From assembly GCF_900177405.1 (NCBI RefSeq), contig NZ_LT840185.1, forward strand, positions 797,501-861,500: a stretch of 64,000 bases of DNA, read 5' to 3'. The stretch comes from Allosphingosinicella indica. Its GTDB lineage: Bacteria > Pseudomonadota > Alphaproteobacteria > Sphingomonadales > Sphingomonadaceae. The notes under the pieces are model-generated. The model was not told the DNA's origin, made no database searches, and was given only the letters and a program-made list of their open reading frames with translations. The first letter of the stretch is position 1. Each line of letters begins with the position of its first letter. The position numbers and the translations under genes are program-made. This document shows, piece after piece, positions 54,085 through 64,000 of the stretch.

Positions 54085-55413
54085 TCAACGAAATTCGGTC
54101 GCCTCGAAGCGCAGCGGGCGCCCTTCCGCGGCTGCGGCGAGCACGCCGTCCCACATCACCCGGCGGCCGCGAATGATCGTCCCGACGGGCTTGCCGGTCA
54201 GCCGCATGCCCTCGAACGGCGACCAGCCGGCGCGCGAAGCGAGCCATTCGCGCTCGATCGTCCATTCGGCCTTGAGGTCGACGATGGTGAAATCGGCGTC
54301 GTAGCCTGCCGCGATCCGCCCCTTGCCGACCAGCCCGAAGATGCGCTGCGCCCCCGCCGACGTCAGCTCGACGACGCGCTGGAGCGTGGTGCGCCCCTTC
54401 GCGACATGATCGAGCAGCAGCGGCAGCAGCGTCTGCACGCCCGGCATCCCGCTCGGGCTGCCGGGATAGGCATTGCCCTTCTCCTCCAGCGTGTGCGGCG
54501 CGTGATCGGAGCCGATCACATCGGGCACGCCCTGGTTGAGCCAGTGCCACAGGCCCTCGCGATGCGCTCCGGAGCGGATCGGCGGGTTCATCTGCGCGAG
54601 CGTGCCGAGCCGCGGATAGGCCTCCTCACCGGCCAGCGTCAGATGCTGCGGCGTCACCTCGCAGGTCGCGATATCCTTGTTCTGGGCGATATATTCGAGC
54701 TCGGCGGGCGTCGTGACGTGAAGGACATGGATGCGGCGGCGCGCGGCGCGGGCCAGCGCGATGATCCGCCTGGTCGCCATCAGCGCGCTCTCGTCGTCGC
54801 GCCAGACGGGGTGGCTGGAGGGATCGCCCGCGATCCGCTCGCCGGCGCGCGCGTTCATCCGCGCCTCGTCCTCCGCATGGATCGCGACGCGGCGGAAGCC
54901 GGAGGCGAGCACGCGGCTCAGCGGCTCGTCCTCGGACACCAGCAGATCGCCGGTCGATGCGCCCATGAAGATCTTGACGCCCGCGCAGCCGGTCAGCCGC
55001 TCGGCCTCGGCGAGCACCGCGGGATTGGCCGAGGTCGCGCCGATGTAGAAGGCGTGGTCACACCACATCCGGTCCTTCGCCCGCGCCAGCTTGTCCTCGA
55101 GCGCAGCGACGCTGTCGGTGTTCGGCTTGGTGTTGGGCATCTCGAACACTGCTGTGACGCCGCCCAGCACCGCGGCGCGGCTGCCGGTCTCCAGATCCTC
55201 CTTATGCTCCAGCCCCGGTTCGCGGAAATGGACCTGGCTGTCGATCACGCCGGGCAGAACGGTGAGCCCGGCACAGTCGATCGTCTCGCCGGCATCGCCG
55301 CGGACGCCGATGCCCGCGATCTTGCCGCCGATGACGCCGACATCGGCCTCCACCGGCCCGCCGGGCGTCCAGACGATGCCGTTCTTGAGGATGAGATCGT
55401 AGGTTTGCGCCAT
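54085..55413 (-). CDS. Dihydroorotase
   Basis: A 442-residue amidohydrolase of the dihydroorotase family (pyrimidine biosynthesis: carbamoyl-aspartate to dihydroorotate). GVIDSQVHFREPGLEHKEDL is the metal-binding HxH region with the family FREPG, CEVTPQHLTL, and GSDHAPHTLEEK the late metal Asp. ATG 55413 has GGAG 9 bases upstream; ATG 55428 is an alternative. Adjacent genes are not pyrimidine genes. Related hydantoinase/allantoinase functions are less likely given FREPG and DHAPH. Confidence 0.88.
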   Translation of the reverse strand: MAQTYDLILKNGIVWTPGGPVEADVGVIGGKIAGIGVRGDAGETIDCAGLTVLPGVIDSQVHFREPGLEHKEDLETGSRAAVLGGVTAVFEMPNTKPNTDSVAALEDKLARAKDRMWCDHAFYIGATSANPAVLAEAERLTGCAGVKIFMGASTGDLLVSEDEPLSRVLASGFRRVAIHAEDEARMNARAGERIAGDPSSHPVWRDDESALMATRRIIALARAARRRIHVLHVTTPAELEYIAQNKDIATCEVTPQHLTLAGEEAYPRLGTLAQMNPPIRSGAHREGLWHWLNQGVPDVIGSDHAPHTLEEKGNAYPGSPSGMPGVQTLLPLLLDHVAKGRTTLQRVVELTSAGAQRIFGLVGKGRIAAGYDADFTIVDLKAEWTIEREWLASRAGWSPFEGMRLTGKPVGTIIRGRRVMWDGVLAAAAEGRPLRFEATEFR

Positions 55414-55469
55414 TGCGCGACTCTCCATGGCGGGTTTTCAGATGCTCGCCCGGCTCCTAACTGTTTCGC

Positions 55470-56201
55470 ATGGCTGCCACCACCCTCACCGATCGCGCGC
55501 TTCTCCGGATCAATGGAGAGGACGTCCGCGGCTTCCTCCAGGGGCTCGTCACCAACGATCTGAATGCGCTCGCGTCCGATGCGCCATTGTGGGCGGGGCT
55601 GCTCGGCGCGCAGGGCAAGGCGCTGTTCGACTTTCTGCTGTGGGCGGACGGCGACGACGTACTGGTGGATTGCGAGGCCGATCAGGCCGATGCGCTCGCC
55701 CGCCGGCTGACGCTCTATCGCCTGCGCCGCCCGATCACGATCGCGCGGGAGGAGGGGCTGGCGGTGCATTGGGCGCTGGAAGGCAATCAGGGAACCCCTG
55801 ACCCGCGCCTCGCCGCGCTCGGCCGGCGCTGGATCGCGGCGCCGGGCGAGGCCGCGACGGGCTGGCGGGCGCACCGGCTGTCGCTCGGCGTCACCGAAGG
55901 CGTGGCCGAGCTGGGGCAGGACCAGACGCTCTGGCTCGAATGCAATGCCGCCGAGCTGAACGGCGTCAGCTTCGCCAAGGGCTGCTACGTCGGCCAGGAG
56001 AATACCGCGCGGATGAACTGGCGGCAGAAGATCAATCGCCGCCTCGTCGTGACCCCGCTGGATCAGGCGGACGAGAAGCGGCTGCGCGTTCGCTATCCCG
56101 ATCTCGGCCTTGCCGTCGAGCACCACCGCGTGGACGATCTTGGGGCCGCGATCATCCCCGAGTGGCTAGCGGCGGCGCTTGCGGCGACCGAGCAGAACTA
56201 A
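55470..56201 (+). CDS. ygfZ: Folate-binding protein YgfZ (iron-sulfur cluster maintenance)
   Basis: A 243-residue GcvT-like protein. The YgfZ signature KGCYVGQENTARM with the conserved Cys is present near residue 170, and the N-terminal NGEDVRGFLQGLVTNDLNAL is typical. YgfZ/Iba57 proteins act with folate in assembly or repair of some Fe-S enzymes, plausibly including the aconitase encoded nearby. It is divergent from the dihydroorotase; a dispersed repeat follows. Confidence 0.93.
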   Translation: MAATTLTDRALLRINGEDVRGFLQGLVTNDLNALASDAPLWAGLLGAQGKALFDFLLWADGDDVLVDCEADQADALARRLTLYRLRRPITIAREEGLAVHWALEGNQGTPDPRLAALGRRWIAAPGEAATGWRAHRLSLGVTEGVAELGQDQTLWLECNAAELNGVSFAKGCYVGQENTARMNWRQKINRRLVVTPLDQADEKRLRVRYPDLGLAVEHHRVDDLGAAIIPEWLAAALAATEQN

Positions 56202-56208
56202 CTCACCT

Positions 56209-56295
56209 GTCATTCCCGCGAAAGCGGGAACCCAGCCTTCTTGTTGCAACTTGCAACGCCCCGCCTCTCTGGGTTCCCGCTTTCGCGGGAATGAC
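56209..56295. repeat. Dispersed inverted repeat after ygfZ
   Basis: GTCATTCCCGCGAAAGCGGG and CCCGCTTTCGCGGGAATGAC are perfect inverted arms about 47 bases apart, the cleanest copy of the RESGDP family in this window. The intervening part has TTGCAACTTGCAA. Confidence 0.9.
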
Positions 56296-56369
56296 AAACG
56301 GTGGGTAGCGGGGTTGCCCTTCGCGCTCTTGGAAGCGCAAGGTGCCCGCATCCCATCCACGGAGCCGTC

Positions 56370-58025
<1,656 letters not shown>

Positions 58026-58215
58026 CTTTTTGCGCCGCAACACGCACATGGCCCGCATCGAGGCGCCATGCAGCGTGATCGGGCCGCAACCGGCCCCGGC
58101 TCCGCCTCGTCAGGATTTATCCAAGGCTTCCCATATCACGCGGGGCGCTATCACCCCGCCACCCGGCCGCATCTGCGTGTCCGGGCCATGGCCTTATTTG
58201 TGAGTTACAGACATA

Positions 58216-59835
58216 ATGACGTTTCAGTCACTCGGGCTTTCTGAGCCCGTTCTCAAGGCGCTCGAGCAGAAGAATTACGGCGCCCCGACCCCGATCCAGA
58301 GCCAGGCGATCCCGACCCTGCTGGATGGCCGCGATCTGCTGGGCATCGCGCAGACCGGCACCGGCAAGACGGCGGCGTTCATGCTGCCGTCGATCGACCG
58401 CCTGGTCGCCGCCAACCGCCCGCCCATGCCCGGCTCGTGCCGGATGCTGGTGCTCGCGCCCACGCGCGAGCTCGCCAGCCAGATCGCCGACAGCGCGCGG
58501 GCCTATGCCCGCTTCGCACGGCTTTCGGTCGCCTGCGTGTTCGGCGGCACCCCGATCGGCCGCAACCGCCGCGCCATGCAGCCCGGCGTCGACATCCTCG
58601 TCGCCACCCCCGGCCGTCTCATGGACCTCATCGATCAGCGCATCGTGCGGCTCGACGGGCTCGATATCTTCGTGCTCGACGAGGCGGACCAGATGCTGGA
58701 CCTGGGCTTCATCCACACGCTGAAGCGTATCGTCCGGCTGCTGCCGAAGAAGCGGCAGAGCCTCTTCTTCTCGGCTACCATGCCGAAGTCGATCCGCGAG
58801 CTGGCCGACGCCTTCCTCACTAATCCCGCCGAGGTTTCGGTGAAGCCCGCCGCCTCGACCGCCGAGCGCGTGTCGCAGCAGGTGACCTTCGTCAACCAGG
58901 CGGAGAAGCAGGCGCTGCTTACCATCCAGCTCCGCGATCCCGCGATCGACCGCGCGCTCGTCTTCACCCGCACCAAGCATGGTGCCGACCGCGTTGTGCG
59001 GCTGCTCGCCGGCAACGGCATCCAGGCGAATGCGATCCACGGTAACAAGAGCCAGCCGGCGCGTGAGAAGGCGCTCGCCGCCTTCCGTTCGGGCCAGGTG
59101 CCGATCCTCGTCGCGACCGACATCGCGGCGCGCGGCATCGACGTCTCGGGCGTCAGCCACGTCTTCAATTTCGAGCTGCCGAACGTGCCCGAGCAATATG
59201 TCCACCGCATCGGCCGCACCGCGCGCGCTGGCGCCGAGGGCATCGCGGTCAGCTTCTGCGCCGATGACGAGCGGTCTTATCTTCGCGATATCGAGAAGCT
59301 CATCCGCCAGAAGGTCGAGGTCGTGCCGCTGCCGGCCGGCTTCATGATCGAAGCGGAGAAGGTCAAGAACAGCCGTGTCGCCGTCCGCCCCGAGCGCGAC
59401 GAGATGCCGCGTCATCGCGGGCATGGCGATCGCGGCGGGCGCGGTGAATATCGCGGCTATGGCGATCGCAACGAAGGTGCGCGCCGTCCCGATCGCGGTC
59501 CACGCCGCCCGGATCATCGTGGTGGAAGCCCACGCGATGCGCATATGCCGCGCCGCGACGGTGCCGGCTTCGATCCGCTCGGCGCCGCCCGTCCGGAGCG
59601 CAACGAGGAAGGCCGCACCCCGGCCCGCCATCCACGCCCGGCGCAGCGCTACCACGCCCAGCCGGCAGGTGCGCGTCGCGAGGGGCCGCATGGCGAGCAG
59701 CGTCCGCGCCGCGAAGGCCCGGCCGATCATCGCGGCCCGCGCCGCGAGGGCGGCCCGCGTCGTGAAGGCGGCAACGGGCAGCGCGGACCGCGCCACCACG
59801 GCAACCGTCCCCAGCGCCGCCCCGAAGCGCGCTGA
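58216..59835 (+). CDS. DEAD-box ATP-dependent RNA helicase (RhlE-like) with basic tail
   Basis: A 539-residue helicase. Core motifs are the Q-motif APTPIQSQAIP, AQTGTGKTAA (I), PTRELASQI (Ia), VLDEADQML (II), FSATMP (III), FTRTKHGADRVV, TDIAARGIDV (V) and HRIGRTARAG (VI). After residue ~395 comes a ~145-residue tail rich in Arg, Gly, His and Pro, typical of RNA-binding extensions. The 190-base leader is GC-rich with short dyads; no confident promoter was found. Likely role: ribosome assembly or RNA decay, perhaps in the cold. Confidence 0.94.
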   Translation: MTFQSLGLSEPVLKALEQKNYGAPTPIQSQAIPTLLDGRDLLGIAQTGTGKTAAFMLPSIDRLVAANRPPMPGSCRMLVLAPTRELASQIADSARAYARFARLSVACVFGGTPIGRNRRAMQPGVDILVATPGRLMDLIDQRIVRLDGLDIFVLDEADQMLDLGFIHTLKRIVRLLPKKRQSLFFSATMPKSIRELADAFLTNPAEVSVKPAASTAERVSQQVTFVNQAEKQALLTIQLRDPAIDRALVFTRTKHGADRVVRLLAGNGIQANAIHGNKSQPAREKALAAFRSGQVPILVATDIAARGIDVSGVSHVFNFELPNVPEQYVHRIGRTARAGAEGIAVSFCADDERSYLRDIEKLIRQKVEVVPLPAGFMIEAEKVKNSRVAVRPERDEMPRHRGHGDRGGRGEYRGYGDRNEGARRPDRGPRRPDHRGGSPRDAHMPRRDGAGFDPLGAARPERNEEGRTPARHPRPAQRYHAQPAGARREGPHGEQRPRREGPADHRGPRREGGPRREGGNGQRGPRHHGNRPQRRPEAR

Positions 59836-59846
59836 CGCGAACATTC

Positions 59847-59920
59847 TCGTCCCCGCGAAAGCGGGGACCCAGTTTCATCGGTCACCGCCGTTGCTGGGTT
59901 CCCGCTTTCGCGGGAATGAC
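59847..59920. repeat. Dispersed inverted repeat after the RNA helicase
   Basis: CGTCCCCGCGAAAGCGGGGA and CCCGCTTTCGCGGGAATGAC arms about 33 bases apart; same family as at 56209. It lies between convergent genes. Confidence 0.88.
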
Positions 59921-59944
59921 AAAAGAAGGGGTAGCGCCGCGCGA

Positions 59945-60210
59945 TCAGACCGCGGGCGGCGCCCTCCGGCTCCGTGCGATCGCCCACAGCGCGTAGATAC
60001 CGATCCCGGCCCACACGACGTTGAGCACCGCCGACGGATAAGCGCCGTTATAGCCGCTGTTCAAAATGAAGCCGGCCGCACCCAGAACGTTCAACCACTG
60101 ATACAATGGCGAACGCGCATCGACGCGGCCGGTGGTGAGCAGCCAGTAGGCGCCCAATATCATCAGCGCCGCCACCCAGCCGATGGCTTCGACGGCGACC
60201 GCGATCGCGG

Positions 60211-60214
<4 letters not shown>
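59945..60214 (-). CDS. CBU_0592 family small membrane protein, TTG start
   Basis: An 89-residue protein with three hydrophobic helices ([37 protein letters not shown] and [17 protein letters not shown]), the layout of the CBU_0592 family. The function is unknown. The start is TTG, whose next base gives TTGA overlapping the acnA stop, with GAGGA about ten bases upstream inside acnA; translation is therefore probably coupled to aconitase. Confidence 0.78.
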
Positions 60215-62892
<2,678 letters not shown>

Positions 62893-62903
62893 AAATCCCT
62901 CGT

Positions 62904-62940
62904 CTGAAAGTGGAACTTTCAGCCGGGCAGCGCCGCCCGG
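62904..62940 (-). promoter_or_regulatory. Tandem hairpins in the acnA 5' leader
   Basis: On the minus strand, CCGGGC-N6-GCCCGG (62923-62940) is followed at once by CTGAAAGT-TCC-ACTTTCAG (62904-62922, perfect 8-bp stem, 3-base loop). The second ends 11 bases before ATG 62892, directly upstream of the ACGAGGGA ribosome-binding region. A post-transcriptional control element is possible. Confidence 0.5.
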
Positions 62941-63098
62941 CCCCCTGTTACGCGCGCCTTAGCAAGAGCGGCGGAGTCGCGAAAGGCGACACGCGAAAAT
63001 CGTCGCGCGGAAGATGCGGAGCGATCCGCTGCGACAGGCCGATGCAACCCAATCGACTCCCAACTCGTTACACCCGCAACTGAACAAGGAGCCGAAGT

Positions 63099-63368
63099 AT
63101 GGCGACCAGCATCGTAGAAGCGCGCGGCGGATGCATCATCCCTCAGGCAGCGCAGCGTGGGTATCACATTGTCTATCGCGAGCATCAGGTGAACCATTGC
63201 CCTGGCTGCGGCCATACGCACTGGTATATCGGCCGGGTGATGGCGGAATGCGCCTTCTGCCAGACTGCGCTGCCGTTGGAGACCGCGCCGCTGGTTGCGG
63301 GCGGCCAGATCGTCCGTACCGTGCGCCGGCCGATGATGCCGCAGGTCGAGCAGGCCTTCGCCGCCTGA
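63099..63368 (+). CDS. Small zinc-ribbon-like protein of unknown function
   Basis: An 89-residue protein with two Cys pairs: CPGCGHTHWYIGR and, about 20 residues on, CAFCQTALPL, which together could hold one zinc ion as a zinc ribbon. The flanking IVYREHQVNH has extra His. Function unknown; RNA, DNA or protein binding are all possible. AAGGAG precedes ATG 63099 at good spacing. It is divergent from acnA. Confidence 0.75.
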   Translation: MATSIVEARGGCIIPQAAQRGYHIVYREHQVNHCPGCGHTHWYIGRVMAECAFCQTALPLETAPLVAGGQIVRTVRRPMMPQVEQAFAA

Positions 63369-63418
63369 TCCTTCCGCAGGTCTAGCCTTCGGCGGCGGGG
63401 AATGGGCCGCCGCCGCGC

Positions 63419-63456
63419 GGCGCCGGTCCTTCTCGCATCGGGCGAGGGCCGGCGCC
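63419..63456. terminator. Hairpin between the zinc-ribbon gene and the PPIase gene
   Basis: GGCGCCGGTCC (63419-63429) pairs with GGGCCGGCGCC (63446-63456), 11 bp with one G-U, around a loop containing CTCGCATCGGGCGAG. It sits just past the convergent PPIase stop; on the plus strand TTGCTTATT follows. Likely a bidirectional terminator. Confidence 0.6.
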
Positions 63457-63460
63457 TTGC

Positions 63461-64000
63461 TTATTGCGCGCGGCGGGTGGGCACGTTGACGTTGCAAAGG
63501 TCGATGCCGCCTGCCGGCACGTCGAAGAATTCGCCGCCGCGGTTGGCGCGGCCCTTCACATAGAGCGAGAAAGCATCGCTGTCGGTGCGCATCACCTGGA
63601 AACGCGGCCGCGCAGCGTCCGGAAGGTCGGCCGCGATCGCGGCGCTCTTGATCGGGATATGATCGCGCGCCTCCTTGATCATTCCGAGCGCCTCGGTGCC
63701 GCGCTTGCGAGCCGTCATCGTCTCGATTCCCTCCAGCACGCGGCCGACCGTCGCGATGTTGCGATCGAGATGGCGCGGCGCGTGACCGATCACCGCGTAT
63801 AGCTCTCCGCCGGTGCCAGTGTCGGGCGAAAGATCGCGCCCCGCGCCCACCATGCCGTAGCAATGCGCAAGCCAGGCGGTCTTGGCCGCGGGATCGTACG
63901 CGACCGGCCAGCCGAGCGCATGACCCGCGGCGCTGGCATAGCTGTCGGGATAGCCGAGCGGGCGGATCGCGAGGCCGTCGAGCGAACGGACATATTCCGC
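63461..64000 (-). CDS. Cyclophilin-type peptidylprolyl isomerase, C-terminal part
   Basis: The frame is open to the window edge, giving 179 C-terminal residues; the N-terminus lies outside. LAHCYGMVGAGRDLSPDTGTGGELYAVIGHAPRHLDRNI and VGRVLEGIETM match the second half of cyclophilin-type PPIases that isomerise Xaa-Pro bonds, followed by a family-specific C-terminal extension (FQVMRTDSDAFSLYVKGRANRGGEFF) ending in RRAQ. Probably exported, but the signal region is not visible. Confidence 0.85.
   Translation of the reverse strand, partial: AEYVRSLDGLAIRPLGYPDSYASAAGHALGWPVAYDPAAKTAWLAHCYGMVGAGRDLSPDTGTGGELYAVIGHAPRHLDRNIATVGRVLEGIETMTARKRGTEALGMIKEARDHIPIKSAAIAADLPDAARPRFQVMRTDSDAFSLYVKGRANRGGEFFDVPAGGIDLCNVNVPTRRAQ

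Noticed and set aside
58228-59844. 538-residue open frame on the minus strand
   Set aside because: It lies wholly antisense to the DEAD-box helicase gene, whose motifs are complete. The frame is open because of high GC and codon bias, and its translation is Arg/Asp/His-rich with no recognisable domain.

Overview
The window is high-GC chromosomal DNA from an alphaproteobacterium, most likely Sphingomonadaceae (Sphingomonas or a close relative). The basis is the gene families seen (DUF4167, GTA-type holin with GH108 endolysin, CBU_0592 family membrane protein, TamA/TamB, paired DUF4139 proteins, ScfR/RamB-type regulator beside isocitrate lyase), heavy use of overlapping ATGA start/stop junctions, and many scattered copies of the inverted repeats that translate as RESGDP / SRFRGND and are abundant in sphingomonads. 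The species is inferred, not proven. No IS element, transposase, integrase, CRISPR array or rRNA operon was seen. No stretch over about 300 bases lacks a gene. One tRNA (Pro, GGG) is present.

Layout. 1-516 is the end of a polysaccharide flippase-like gene. 513-1699 holds a CBS protein, a small membrane protein and a YciA thioesterase. 1675-5532 (minus) holds two tandem DUF4139 proteins and a DUF4167 protein. 5789-11718 (minus) is a run of six genes: MaoC hydratase, thiolase, a HExxH metalloprotease-like protein, hisS, prfA, prmC. Then come putA (11810), a small unknown gene, a minus-strand topoisomerase IB-mscS-VOC operon (15541-18124), a DJ-1/PfpI protein, and tamA-tamB with ppa upstream (18806-25631). 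26189-28602 is a two-gene unit resembling a stripped-down NfrB/NfrA pair (processive-type glycosyltransferase plus beta-barrel-like protein). 28610-31624 is the glyoxylate-shunt locus (ScfR-like regulator divergent from aceA). 33061-34973 is hslVU.

35128-44031 holds exported proteins (a Ser/Thr-rich protein, an M20 peptidase, a GDSL autotransporter, a TPR protein, an amidohydrolase) interrupted by a two-gene holin-endolysin lysis cassette (39229-40046) with no phage genes around it. 44132-49916 contains tRNA-Pro, a PaaI thioesterase, a DUF389 protein, nhaA, a DUF885 lipoprotein and a histone-deacetylase-like amidohydrolase. 49936-56201 contains a TonB-domain protein, etfBA, sucC, dihydroorotase and ygfZ. 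The window ends with an M28 peptidase, a DEAD-box RNA helicase, acnA with a coupled small membrane protein, a small zinc-ribbon protein and a truncated cyclophilin-type PPIase.

How the genes work together: central carbon and energy (aconitase, isocitrate lyase, succinyl-CoA synthetase beta, ETF, PutA), translation (HisRS, RF1 and its methyltransferase), envelope biogenesis (TamAB, NfrAB-like), proteostasis (HslUV) and exported hydrolases. The parts most worth a second look are the orphan lysis cassette, the minimal NfrA/NfrB-like pair, the hairpin that buries the M20 ribosome-binding site, the double hairpin in the acnA leader, and the repeat that has become the N-terminus of one DUF4139 protein.
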